From: Isoetes taiwanensis
Lineage: Eukaryota; Streptophyta; Lycopodiopsida; Isoetales; Isoetaceae
Length of the DNA: 64,000 nucleotides
Direction of reading: 5' to 3'
Assembly: GCA_021234155.1 (NCBI GenBank)
Contig: JAJEKV010000026.1
Coordinates: forward strand, 18,158,617 to 18,222,616
The stretch's first letter is position 1. Every line of letters begins with the position of its first letter. Shown one piece after another: positions 1-10,423 of this stretch. Below the pieces are notes generated by a model. It was not told the origin of the DNA. It searched no databases and saw only the letters and a program-made list of their open reading frames with translations. The translations under genes were made by a program, and so were the position numbers.

Positions 1-64
1 AAATCTTGAGGATGATAGGGGCGGGGATTCAATGGCTTGTGGACTGATTGAAGCAACACTTTAA

Positions 65-420
65 AAAGCGTCATCATCCACAATGATCATGCCTTCCTTA
101 TCCTCAACACCTAGGGCATCCATCATGTTGCACAAGCATTTCACAAATATCTTTTTACATGCCGGTTCTTTAGGGTTTGTGAATGAAGCACATTTGCTTT
201 GATCCCGATGGGCCTTAATCTCTATTTAGCTTCGAGCACTACTTTCAAAACATCCCTGTATATTTCTATGCTTCATAGATGACCAAATTACTGTAAAAGC
301 AGTGAAGGCCTGGTCCAACATCTCCTTCGGATAAGGGCGCGGGTAAACATATTTGGTACGTGTCTCAAATGGTTCTTGCGCATACCATGACTTTTCAAAC
401 GTTGCTTTAGGTAACGTCAT
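65..420 (-). pseudogene. Leftmost coding block of decayed accessory gene
   Basis: This is the most downstream visible part of the minus-strand accessory gene that starts at 5210; it continues off the left edge. From 420 to 226 the translation reads without a stop and includes the motif YPKEMLDQAFTAF. From about 225 to 65 coding continues only in another frame (KEPACKKIFVKCLCNMMDAL), so a frameshift lies near 226. I recognise no domain. Its role is inferred only from sharing strand and order with the blocks at 0.6-5.2 kb. Confidence 0.35.
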
Positions 421-574
421 TCAAATCAAAGACCAGTACTTTTGGGGAAGCCAAATCATTTCTGTAAGGAGAACAATAGCGTATGAGATAAAAGAAATGG
501 AAAACAGCAACGCCGGCGCGATTTCATGAACGATGCATGTCAACATAATTTAAAAATATGATCTCTAGGAAACT

Positions 575-1390
575 CTAAATCGTGCCAGGCGCGATTTCTA
601 TATGCTTGTAGTTTGTAAAATGCATGGATATAAAAAAAGGAAAACTGTTACGATACCTTTCTTCTTCTTCATTCCCCGTGGTGTTTTCTTCCGTTGCATC
701 CTTATTCTGAGTTGTCTCCGGTCTGATAGAAGCACCAACCACATCAGTTGAGATGCATGCGATGTGAACTATGCTTGATAGTTCATTACTCTTTACGCTA
801 ACCTGGCTAGTGTTTTCAGATTTGGAGTCTTCTTCATCACCATTATTGTTATTATCATCATCCTTGTTATCTTCAACCTGTTCTATATTTTTAGGGTCAA
901 GGATGTTCACAGGGATGTCGACAGGTACTTGGTAATCTGGCTGATCTTCGGTTTCATCCATGATGTTGTGGCCAACGAATAGCTTTCTCAATCCTTCCCG
1001 TTCCTTAAGCAAATCTGCAGGTATTTCGACCTTAGAGGTAGAAGCGTTGTTTTTTGCACTGCCGATTGGTCCCCTAGGTGCTTCCTCTAGTACTTTCTCA
1101 AAGAAGAGGTCCAAGAAATTTTTGGCTCGATCATCGGAGAGGCGGCCTCGACATTTCCTTGCTAACTTCAAAGCTTCTCTACCGATGTAACCCCCAACGT
1201 GAAGTTCCCAACAAGTTGTTCCCAATGGACAAAATGCTTCAATGAGATACTGGGAAAGAACCATAGAGAACCCGCTCTTGTTTAGCTTACCCTTATGTGA
1301 AGTTAGGAGCTCATACTTAATGTGGCCCACAAGAATTGGGTCGTCCTCGTTTTCATCCTCTTCTTCCTCTTCTTCCTCTAACTCTTCCAC
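575..1390 (-). pseudogene. Accessory gene block with acidic run
   Basis: A 271-codon minus-strand frame. It opens with a glutamate run (residues 2-11), continues as a mixed domain (residues about 20-150, including PLGTTCWELHVGGYIG) and ends in an acidic, asparagine-rich stretch with a run of D and N (about residues 165-195). I recognise no family. Its true N-terminal continuation is the frame at 1378-1761: the two overlap out of frame, and inserting one base near 1405 would join a lysine-rich segment to the glutamate run. I read this as a one-base frameshift in an old gene. The block ends within the palindrome at 577-597. Confidence 0.45.
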
Positions 1391-1761
1391 GACCTTGACA
1401 CCCTTCCCCTTGTCTTCTTACTCCCGATAGAAGACATTTCGCGATATCGTTCATCTAGCGATAACACTTGCCATGCTAGCTTGTCTCCGTCTGGTTTTCC
1501 CTTGAGCCTTTCATATTCCTTATCATCCATCATGGCTATCATAATTATAAGCACATGAGAAATTTTACTTGTTGTGCTGAAGTCACTGTCCCTGTTTTCA
1601 TCTATGAGGATCGCCTGTCGGATGACTTTCACGCATTCAAGGTCATTTGCAGCACTTAGAGCATATGCATAGGACATGTCGGAGGGACATATAGTGACAA
1701 TTGTGTAGTTCATCTCCGTGGTGAAACCATTGCATATGTTGAAGAGCGTTATTATAGTCAT
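1378..1761 (-). pseudogene. Accessory gene block
   Basis: A 127-codon minus-strand frame directly upstream of the acidic block. It contains the segment ALSAANDLECVKVIRQAI and the charged segment MMDDKEYERLKGKPDGDKLA, and ends in a basic stretch before the apparent frameshift. It looks like real but decayed coding sequence because the joined reading with 575-1390 has smooth composition. No domain is recognised. The sequence just upstream (1774-1960) is also coding-like on this strand. Confidence 0.4.
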
Positions 1762-1773
1762 CAGCGACCATCG

Positions 1774-2580
1774 GTGCCTCGGCTATCAAGCGAAGAGTGT
1801 GATATCATGGGGACCTGCACCCACTTCTGGCAAGGCACACTTGAAACCAGTGGACACTTGATAAAAAAAAGTGGATTCCGTCTCCGGAGTCTGCTTCACC
1901 ATCGCGACTTTTCGTTTCAAGTCGGATGCAACTTTAGTGTGAATCCCAATCGATCTTTGCAGCGTTCTTCAACCTGGCTGCTTGACAAAGTCCTTGGACC
2001 AGAATACCTACCTACTTCTTTAGGTCGTGGTTGGGCGTTATACTTTTGCATGAGTCCTAACTCCGACAACGACCGACCACTCTCCTGTAAGCCTTTGTAA
2101 TTCCTCACCAACCGCCTTCTTGAGCACTCTAATATTCTTCAGCTCGTCGCGCGATGCGCATCTTCAAATGATTCGAGCCTTTCTTTGCCGGGGTTTTCTT
2201 GTAAAGAATTTCCTTTCGATTAACCTATCCAGAATCGGAGATCAGCTCTTGATCGTCAATCCTGAGCCTTCCTCATCTCTCATTTATATGTATATCAAAA
2301 TTGATGTGTCAACGGAGGAAATCTTCCTTGTGAATCGGCAACTTTCTTCGGCGTAGGCATCCCGAAATTCATTCCATTTCTCCCATACCAGATCTGAAGC
2401 AAATACTATCTTGCAGGCATCCTTGGGCACAGTTGGTTCCTCGGAAGCATCACCCTTTTCATCTCCTTTTTTTTTCTTTGATCTGGTGCTCTTGGTTTTG
2501 TCCTGTATTATCGTCTGACTAAGCGTCCTCTCCAACAACTTGAATTCAGCGCTTTTGGACTGGCCATGTCTGGTTGGCAT
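1774..2580 (-). pseudogene. Accessory gene, frameshifted coiled-coil-like part
   Basis: Minus-strand coding pieces in shifting frames. From 2580 to 2284 there is a lysine-rich segment (residues 25-45) followed by KIVFASDLVWEKWNEFRDAY. From 2111 to 1917 there is a charged stretch with SLSELGLMQKYNAQPRPKE. A further open piece at about 1960-1774 contains LKRKVAMVKQTPETEST. At least two frame changes are needed to read through. The charged, heptad-like composition suggests a coiled coil. Function unknown; assigned to the accessory gene by position and strand. Confidence 0.35.
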
Positions 2581-2689
2581 TGGCTTCCCATATTCAATCC
2601 ACTGGTTCCAAGCATGCCGAAGTTGCTCTATATAGGGACTGCAAGGAGCAACCTTGTTAGCTTCATAATCGTAAATAAAATAAATTCTT

Positions 2690-3060
2690 CTAGTTTAAAA
2701 TCGCGCCTGGCGCGATTTCATATTAGAAAGCAAATCGCGCCAGAAGAGAAAACGCTTCCTGGATTGGTAGCCGTTTCTCGTCAAACAAGTAAATCGCGCC
2801 TGGCGCGATTTCATATTAGAATGTAAATCGAGTCACGCAAGAATTGCCTAGCCTGAGGAGACTTGGCTATTAGACGGATAGCCTTTTCTCCTGAGGGTAG
2901 GCAAGTCCCGCGTGGGGCGTTTAGCATTCTGATATGAAATCGCGCGAGGCGCGATTTGCTTGTTTGAGGAGAAACGACTACATTCCAGGAAGCCTTTGCT
3001 CTTTAGAGTGGGCAAATCGCGCCTGGCGCGATTTGTCTTCTGATATGAAATCGCGCGGCG
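2690..3060. repeat. Long near-perfect fold-back (giant hairpin)
   Basis: The sequence from about 2698 to 2870 is repeated in inverted orientation from about 2877 to 3048, centred near 2873. Landmarks match in mirror order: the short palindrome with AAATCGCGCC at 2791-2811 and the one at 2937-2957, the segments CTTCCTGGAT and its inverse near 2756 and 2988, and GCCTGAGGAGA with its inverse near 2851 and 2886. The two arms of about 170 bp would give a long double-stranded RNA if transcribed as part of the minus-strand gene. The element edges have no clear TSD. Confidence 0.7.
2698..2718. repeat. 21-bp palindrome, AAATCGCGCC plus its inverse
   Basis: A perfect palindrome of two 10-base arms around one central base. 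The same unit, exact or with a few changes, occurs at 577-597, 2791-2811, 2937-2957 and 3014-3034. Half or degenerate units lie at 510-528, 2731-2741, 3048-3065, 4267-4287 and 4332-4352. Most fall between coding blocks of the minus-strand gene, probably in introns. Confidence 0.7.
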
Positions 3061-3065
3061 GCGCC

Positions 3066-3753
3066 AAAATCTGAAAATGAAACATAAGGGAAGAGAATTA
3101 CCTTTTTGTATAAGAATGTTTTCCCATGTCATTCGAGGTCGCTTATTTCTAGCTTCGGCGGTGTTGTTGATCCGGCCGAACCGGCGGTTCTGCCGAGTAT
3201 ACGTTTATAGAACAAGCGATGCCCGGTATCTTTGTGCCTTCGATCGGGAACCTTCCGGGCCTCTATTGAATCTTTGGCCATCTATTATCATAAAATGTAT
3301 GTCGATTCTCGATGAAGTCCTCCGACTTGCTCCACATGATTACCTTCCTGGATTACGGTATCGTGCGACACTACATCTGCGGGCATTGGCACTTGCCCGG
3401 ATTTTCGATCATCTTTGTTCACTATCTCCAATGAGTCTTTTTTGTCATATCTTCTACCGATATAAATGGCTTTAGTGGACTGAAAAGCCTATCCACGGAA
3501 TTTGGATGGGTGAAGCTTCGAGGCCCACTAGATACTTGTCGACATATTTTTTGAGCTTGCTCATCGCCTCCAACGCACGGCCTTGTCATCGTCACTTGTA
3601 AGGGCTGCCGTAAACTTCAATGGTTTCCACCTTTAGAGCTTTCTTCTTCCTTATCCCTCATTGCCTGTAAGTAGACCTTTGCCGGGGCCCTCGTGCTAAT
3701 GGCTCGTCGAGCAGGTAAAGCCCCTCACATATTCTTTTAGGAGTCAATGGCTG
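3066..3753. other. Degenerate stretch between accessory-gene blocks
   Basis: No convincing gene. The minus strand holds scattered coding-like pieces, for example EDFIENRHTFYDNRWPKIQ around 3270-3330, broken by stops. The 132-codon plus-strand frame at 3077-3475 has no recognisable domain and lies antisense to these pieces, so I treat it as chance. Confidence 0.3.
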
Positions 3754-4198
3754 CTAACCGTGTCGACCAAATTTGAAGAGGTTATCGGCCATGTCGTCTG
3801 ATCTTAATGCAGTCTCTTTAAAAGAGCTAGCACTGCATCGATTGATCTTCTTTAGGCTCTTCTTATGTTCTTGGCCCACTTCAACTAGCATAGAACAGAA
3901 AGAATCGTCCTGTACTTCACATGTAATAAGAATTCCCTGCTTCTTCATTTGATCAGTCTCTCTTACCCTTGACATGAAGATGAGGTCTGTCTTCCCACCA
4001 GTTTTGAATATCTCCACATACCATTCTGACCCCTCTATAAGATCTTCTTCTGGACATGGAGGTTCCACCTGAGCCTTTATTATTCCAGATGTATCTTCTA
4101 ACGTCAATACATGCTGCAGGTCTGTAACAGTAACATCTTCATCTGTCCTTTGCTTTTTCTGTGCTTGTTCCTCCCTCTTTTGCTTGTCTTTTGTGATC
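3754..4198 (-). pseudogene. Accessory gene exon 2 (putative)
   Basis: Open on the minus strand from an AG acceptor at about 4199-4200 (TTTCACAG, then GATCACAAAAG). It begins with a lysine and glutamine-rich segment (KDKQKREEQAQKKQR), then a compact region with LTLEDTSGIIKAQVEPPCPE and GSEWYVEIFKTGGKTDLIF. I see no known family. The upstream partner exon is at 5086-5210, with the intron 4199-4758. Later blocks of the gene are frameshifted, so the locus as a whole is a pseudogene even though this exon is clean. Confidence 0.45.
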
Positions 4199-4764
4199 CT
4201 GTGAAATTACAGCACATGGGTAATCTTTTAATGCTAAAATATATGCTATGTCGAAACATATGCAACAAAAACGCGCTTGGCGTGACTTGAAAAGAATAAA
4301 GAGCAAGTCCATTTACTTAATTGGAGCTAACAAAAACGCGCTTGGCGCGATTTGAAAAGAATACAGAGCAGGTTCATTTACTTAAAATGTTCAGGACATA
4401 ACTAACTATAAAAAATACAACTTAAATTGTCGAATCTTCATCTCCAAATATAGAAACTAATGTAATGCCTTATTCAACTGCGGCTTTGACACAAATAACT
4501 ATAAACACCACAACTTAAAGAGTTGAATCTTCATCAGAGGACAGAACTAACTATAAAAAACACAAGTACCTACTGAATACTGTTTAGCCACACATTAAGC
4601 ATTTATTTGCATACATTTTTGGGACATATGAACTCTAATATTAGAGGACACATGCTTCTTATCGGAGAATGACTCTATTATTACAGAAAAACATCCTAAA
4701 AACCTAACAAAAAAAGGGACACAGAACATCAATTACAGAACAAAAACAGATCAATTACCTGAGG
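4199..4764 (-). other. Probable intron 1 of the accessory gene
   Basis: AT-rich and without open frames. The donor GTAATT is at 4758-4753 (minus strand) right after CCTCAG, and the acceptor is near 4199. Two degenerate copies of the GCGC palindrome lie at 4267-4287 and 4332-4352. The MITE at 4765-5085 abuts the exon side of this donor. Confidence 0.45.
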
Positions 4765-5085
4765 GGGTAAAAGCATGTTAGGGTGTCCCTTAAAAAGTAT
4801 TATTTAGTGACCAAAAAAGTACCTAAAAAGGTACCCAGGACTGGGTACTGGGTAGCCGTGTAATATCTCAATAAAAGTTACATTTTAGAACTTTTATATA
4901 TATTTTTGTCTCCGGTAGCATTATCTTTATCTTAACTTTGAATATTAATGCGTCCTTGACTTTTATTTTGGACCTTTGTACTAGTTTTAATGAAAATAAA
5001 AATGAGAAAGTACCCAGTTCTGAAGTACCTAGTGTATGTACTTTTGCAGGTTCCAAAAGTGGTACACCCTAACATGCTTTTACCC
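4765..5085. mobile_element. 321-bp MITE, TIR GGGTAAAAGC, TSD GAGG
   Basis: The ends are perfect inverted repeats of at least 20 bases beginning GGGTAAAAGCATGTTAGGGT. The element is flanked by the direct repeat GAGG at 4761-4764 and 5086-5089. The interior is AT-rich and noncoding, with paired GTACC motifs. A second copy with the same ends and its own 4-bp TSD is at 32773-38829, which confirms the boundaries. A 4-bp TSD with these ends does not fit Tourist, Stowaway or hAT MITEs; Sola-like groups use 4-bp TSDs, but I cannot assign the superfamily. Confidence 0.85.
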
Positions 5086-5210
5086 GAGGCGCTTGTTGGA
5101 TTTGTGCTTTCTGCTTGTTCAGCAGCCTCCAGGCTTGGGATTTGTGCTTTGGGCTGTCGCCCACCTCTACCTGCGCCTCGGCCGCGGCTGCCAGATCCTC
5201 TAGACGCCAT
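5086..5210 (-). CDS. Accessory gene exon 1, RG-rich N terminus
   Basis: The start ATG at 5210-5208 is followed by an arginine and glycine-rich segment (GSGSRGRGAGRGGRQPK), typical of nucleic-acid-binding tails, and then about 25 ordinary residues ending near PTSAS. Without the MITE the exon would end CCTCAG at a GTAATT donor (4758). The MITE now separates the last six bases from the rest. The gene is divergent from the plus-strand gene whose first exon ends at 5615, so the two probably share the region 5211-5540 as promoter. Confidence 0.45.
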
Positions 5211-5546
5211 AGAACTGCAAGTGCAGATAATATGAGACTGGGGTTTTGGTTTAAACTTATATGTATGCGTTCATAATCTAGGCCGTCAGATTTACAACCG
5301 TAAATTCAAATTCGCGTCCTTTTTAATTTATACCGCCTTAATTAACCGCCCGTCCCGCTCATTTACAAATTTAAATTGTGTTTTTCTTTTTAGTGCAATT
5401 TCAAGATAACAAATAATTATTAATTTCAAGAAACGCATATGTGGCAATCTACTACCACCTAATCGGCCACCTACTATCAGAGCACCCAAGATCATTCCTA
5501 CTATCAGAGCGCCCAAGAACAATCGACTATCAGAGCGCCCAAGATC
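5211..5546. promoter_or_regulatory. Putative shared promoter with short direct repeats
   Basis: AT-rich spacer between the divergent minus gene (ATG at 5210) and the plus-strand first exon. It contains three copies of CTATCAGAGC(A/G)CCCAAGA at about 5474, 5501 and 5527, spaced 26-27 bp. A further 18-bp duplication, CCTTCAATCCCATTCGAT, lies just downstream at 5558 and 5583. Such reiterated motifs resemble binding sites for an element-encoded protein; this is inference. Confidence 0.35.
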
Positions 5547-5950
5547 TGTCTACAAGGCCTTCAATCCCATTCGATCGAGCCGCCTTCAATCCCATTCGAT
5601 GTCTGCTGAACTATGGTGAGTGTGATTCCATTCCGAATGCATTCTCTTGTTCTCTATTTTTCGTCCTCTATTTTTTCCAATGCATTCGGTTTCTTTATCA
5701 GTGTCGGAGAAGAATGCTATCTTTTAACAGCAAACTTGAAGCGCCGAGTAGGATTGTGTAAAATCGAAGATCTGAATCCATGTTCTATGTGTCATGGTGT
5801 TCCTCTTGGAAAAAGTTTCTGTAAGATTTCCATTATAAACTGCAATTATGAAGATGAGGCTCTTCCAAGAAGACATCCGGGGTGGCGTCTACGGTTGGTG
5901 GTGGCGTGGGCACATTTGTAGCATGGCCAAAAGAACGTCTCCGAAAAAAG
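5547..5950 (+). pseudogene. 5' exons of the plus-strand element gene (putative)
   Basis: A first exon ends at 5615 with the donor GTGAGT. A second exon runs from 5731 (acceptor TTTTAACAG) to 5950 (donor GTATGT). Near its end one frame encodes GGGVGTFVAWPKERLRKK. The AWP core recalls the En/Spm TNP1-like plant transposon family and also occurs in the main exon at about 9070 (VAWPRDS). An in-frame stop lies upstream of this motif in the same frame, so the exon is either decayed or read from a later start. Confidence 0.35.
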
Positions 5951-8155
5951 GTATGTATATTTGGATATTAAAAAAAAATGAATATATCATAACATCTCTG
6001 GCGTGATGTTGTGAATTTTGGATTCTTTGATGTTCTTTAGCCCGTCATATCAACCCCATGAAACTACACATTAATGAAAATATGTAGTTTCTTGGGGTTC
6101 AGTCCTCTTAGGCTGGAGGGCATCAAAGGATTCAATGTTTTCGACATTGCATATAAAAAACATAATAAACTAATGACATAAAAGTATAGTGCAAAATTGC
6201 ACCAGTAGCGAGTTGTATTCATATTCCAAAAAGTATATGTACATTTCTTCTTACGCAAAAATGCACCGGTAGCAAATTCTTTCTATCTCTACAATATGTC
6301 ACATAGGCCCACTTCATCCATTAATACCGTCCCCCACGAACCACTCGATATGACGGGATCCTCATCTTCCCTCTTGAATGTCGAGTCTCCAAACCGTAAA
6401 GGTTGTATCGATCATTGATACTATAAATCAAATCCTCGTTACTTATTTGTTGGCATGAGCCTTACTAAGAGCATGAGGAGCCGCATATGTCCGGAGATCG
6501 CGATGGAAGTGTTCCCATGGCCCCCGTCTGATGGTATCTAATGGATTCTCCAACTCTCTTTGAATGTTTTGAACAAAGCACAATCAAGTAATATCTTGTA
6601 CGGGGTCCGGCATTGATGGTCATCCGGGAAGTGTATTTGAACTAGAACCCGGCCGGTGTATTTTGAACTAGGGGCGACCAATGTATTTGCATAAGGAAAA
6701 TCCATGGCACTAGAGCGAAGAAATTAAGTAATTAGCAAATGATATATTACAAAAACGATTACGAACATACATAATTCAAAAACGCCGCCAGCGGTAGCGT
6801 TTTTTTTTTTTTTCACGGATCTATTTCACACGCAGCGCCGCGATTTGTATAGAACCGTATGAAATAGAAAAGCCAAACTAAAAGCAGCGCTGGCGCTTTG
6901 GTTAACCTAGTGGAAAATCGGAACCCAAAATCGCCATTCTAACATATTATTCTAACGAGAATGCATAATCACGAGAATTCAAAATATGAAGCCCGATGAA
7001 TATGAAGGCGATAAAATAGAATAGAATAGAATGAAGGCGGATAGAAGCGGATATATAATAATAATACTTCTTGTTTAGTTCATTGTTTTAGTTCATTATT
7101 TAGAAGCGGATAGAGGAAGAGCTAGTGAAATAGAATAAGAGCGGTCTGACAAAATCATATAAGCAAGATCATAGAGCGAGATAGATCATAGAGCAAGATC
7201 ATATAGGCAAGATCATAGAGGAAGATCATAGAGCAAGATCATATAAACAATAGAACATGTTTATGAGCAATAAATCATATATGAAGGTGCTAGGGCGCGG
7301 TTTAGGGCCCGATGCATGTAAAAGTCTAAGACAGAAAGCACTCCCCTTGATTAACCCCAAGCTCATATAACGGATAAAGAACGGATAAAGCGGATAGAAA
7401 CGAGAACTTTCAAATACTAGAATAAAAACAAGAATAAGATAAATGTGACTTTAAGTAAAGAACATGAAATGCTAACCTCTGAATACGACTTTAATATGAG
7501 AAGCCGAGAGCTTTGTAGAAACCTTTAGAGCGAATAACCAAAAGCGTAAGATTGTAGAAGCCAAAAAGCCAGAAGAAGCCAATAGCGGATGATTTCAGCC
7601 GAAGAAGCCAATAGCGTGATGATTTGAGCCGAGAAGAAGCCGAAACCTTTGAGCCGAAATCAAAAACCCCGGCCGAAACCTTTGAGAAATCAAAACCCCG
7701 AAGCCGAGAAACCTTTGTAGAAATAAAAAACCCCGAAGCCGAGAAACCACAGAGAAAAGCAGAAGATTGTAGAAGACAAAGCAGAAGATTGTAGAAGCCG
7801 AAAAGCCACAGAGAAAAAGCCAGAAAAAAGCGGAGAAAAGCCGAAAACTCGAAGCCTAAGCCGGAAGCCGGGTTTAAAAATTACTTACCGAAAGCTCGAA
7901 ATGCTTTGGATGAAAGCGCCGAGAAGCGCCGAAAATCAGAGAATGTGGAGAGATTGCCGAGAAGCACACCGTGATTGTAAGCGCACACCGTGATTGTAAG
8001 CGCATGCACCATGATTGTAGAGAGAAATCGAAAAGCAAACTCGAGATAGAAGAGAAAAGTTCGAAATCGCATCAAAAGCTCGAAAGGGAGTGTAAACTGA
8101 ATGTAATAACTACTTTAAAAAATTCGTACCGCGCCATAATAACTGCCGTGAAAAT
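5951..8155. other. Probable long intron, with short tandem repeats
   Basis: No supported gene. At 7140-7255 a unit close to GATCATAGAGCAA recurs about every 20 bases. At 7490-7960 the sequence is built from variants of AGAAGCCGAGAAACC. GCGC-rich motifs related to the palindromes of the left region occur at 6783-6893. If exon 2 at 5950 splices to 8669, this is intronic. Confidence 0.4.
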
Positions 8156-8605
8156 TTATTACAAGGTTTAGAAGTTTTAAGTTCTAAAACTTAACTTTTA
8201 ACCTTAACTTTTAGCCTTAATACTTTTAACCTAAACTTTTAAGCTTAGTACTTTTAACCTTAACCTTAGTACTTCTAACCTTTAACTTTTAAGTTTTAAG
8301 TTTTAAGTTTTAGAAGTTTTAAGTTTTAGAAGTTTAAAGGTTATATTTATTTAAGGTTAGAAGTTTTAACCTTAGAACTTCTAAAACTTAACTTTTAACC
8401 TTAATACTTTTAACCTAAACTTTTAACCTTAACCTTAGTACTTCTAACCTTAACTTTTAACCTATAATAACCTACCTTAAAACTTCTAACCTATAATAAC
8501 CTATAATTAACTTCTAACCTAAAAATTGCTAACCTATAATAACCTCAAAAGTTTTTTCTAAGGTTACAACATTTAAGGTTATTATAGGTTAATATATTAT
8601 AGGTT
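8156..8605. repeat. AT-rich tandem repeat of AACTTTTAACCTTA-like units
   Basis: About 450 bp made of variants of AACTTTTAACCTTA and, in the middle, inverted units TTTTAAGTTTTAGAAG, so parts can fold back. It ends about 60 bases before the acceptor of the main transposase exon. It resembles telomeric CCCTAAA only loosely, because the C run is too short. Confidence 0.6.
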
Positions 8606-8668
8606 AACTCATGCTAGGGATATGTTATTTGGATATGCTAACTTACTATATGTTTTTATGCATTTTAG

Positions 8669-10423
8669 GTCAATGGCATGCAAAATGCTAAATCCCCCAA
8701 GGCCCCCAATGATGCTGATCAAGGCAAGGAAAAATCCCCAACTAATGAAGATGACAAAGATGATGGCAAAGGAAAGGAAAAGACCAGAAATGAAAAGGAT
8801 GATGCCAAAGGAAAGGAAATTGTACTTTATACTTGGGTCGATTGGAAAAACAAAAAGGTCAAGATATTGCATGCATGCAACAGAGAGGCAGTAGGAGAAG
8901 GGATTATTGTTCTAGCAGATCCTATCAATGCAGTGAATGATGAAAGATTAGGGGAGGACAGGTTAGGTGTGGCAATCTCAAAATTATATGACAATTGGAA
9001 GGAAAAGGGTTCAGGCAAACAAGAATGCCTTGCTTGTGTGAAGCAACTAGAGGTTCCAACTATTGTTGCATGGCCTAGGGACAGTATTCAACTGGAGGGG
9101 AACTACACGTTTCCTATAGATGTAGAACCATTGTCAATAATGTTCACACAGTGTAGCAAGAGGCCACTTCCAACTTTCAAACATTATCCCACCAAAAGAT
9201 GTAAGTCAGATTATGATTGTTCTCCTGAAGCCCTGATGCAGGTTAGAGGAAGTGAATGTTGTTGGGCCTCCTGTATTAGAATGTTCACAATAGAGGAGAT
9301 GGTGGTAGCAAGAGCTACATATCAGGAACATAAGTGTGATAGCAGGAGGAATTTCATGTACACCATATTTGGCTATGCAATTCAGGATGAAAGATCAAAG
9401 AAGAAAAGATTCCCATTGAATGGAAAGTGGATATGTTCAAAAGCATGGATGGCTATACATGGAATTCCAACCTCTTCTTGGCACAACTGGCAAAAGAGAC
9501 ATGAAAATGGTAGTAAAATTGCATTGCATGGGAACACTGGCCTTGTAAGGCCTACCTCAAGAACTATAGCTGCAAAGGAAATATTTGAAAGATATGTGGA
9601 TTTCAATCAGTAAAACATGCCACACAAGAGTAAGAAGGATGAACAGGGGTAGAGTTATTGTTGAAAAGAGATTGCCATCCCATTGTACCCGAAGAAGAGC
9701 ATATTAGAGGAAATAAATGCATTGCTTCGGGAACTTGGAGTGGCCTCTATATCCCAGCCCAGTTTTAGTAGGCTATGGAATAAGCATTTCAAGCATGTGA
9801 CCATAGCAACTTCAAACAACTTTGCCAAGTGCAATTTATGTGCTAAGGCTGAAGGAGACACTAGATAAGGCCCCGTGCAACCAAGTCTAAAGGCAAAGAT
9901 AAGGGAACATATGAAGGACCATATGACAGATCAACTATCATGTAGATCAACTTATTGGATGTGGAGGACCTTATCTGCAATGGAACCTAATAACTATCTA
10001 TGTATTATACATGATAAAATGGACCAACAGAAGACTTGTCTTCCACAATTCAAGTACATTCCTAAGTCATGTGGAAGATCATACCCTTTGCAGATTTCAA
10101 TGACTGGGGCAATATTGCATGGGCAGTCTCAGACCTATTATGGCCATTTCAGTTTAGAGTTGTGGAGTGATGGTCCAGATTTTCACATTGGGAGTATCAT
10201 GAGGTGTTTAAGAAACTATGAGAAGGGTTACAATGGTCACCTACAGGATCCTACAGCTAGCCAGGCACTACATAGTGCATTGTTGGATGGAACCCCTAAT
10301 AGTATTGAAAAGTTTAGCAAGGCAAGGTTTAGGAGGAATGGACCTAATGAACATATTGGAGCTTCAACATCTCGTGCTAAACCTCGAGATCTGCCCAGAA
10401 AGCTCCTCTTGCAACTAGATAAT
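8669..10423 (+). pseudogene. DUF7869-type transposase-like gene, 5' part
   Basis: Begins after the acceptor GCATTTTAG (8668). The N-terminal part (codons to about 310) has a lysine and aspartate-rich leader, an AWP motif (VAWPRDS, near 9070) and cysteine-rich patches. After stops and two apparent frameshifts at 9611-9690 comes EEINALLRELGVASISQPSFSRLW and a CNLC motif. An in-frame TAA follows at about 9866. The next segment has HDKMDQQKTCLP (near 10005-10045) and ends LLLQLDN at 10423. The D positions and the LQLDN/GHTHEDVD pair are those of the DUF7869 transposase-like family of plants, which I recognise from memory. The frame resumes at 24074 after a 13.65-kb insertion. Confidence 0.75.

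Noticed and set aside
5328-5522. Minus-strand frame with repeated GALIVG motifs
   Set aside because: It is the reverse translation of the short direct repeats in the promoter region.
8156-8605. Interstitial telomere repeat
   Set aside because: The units are AACCTTA or AACTTTTAACC, not CCCTAAA, and lack the C triplet.
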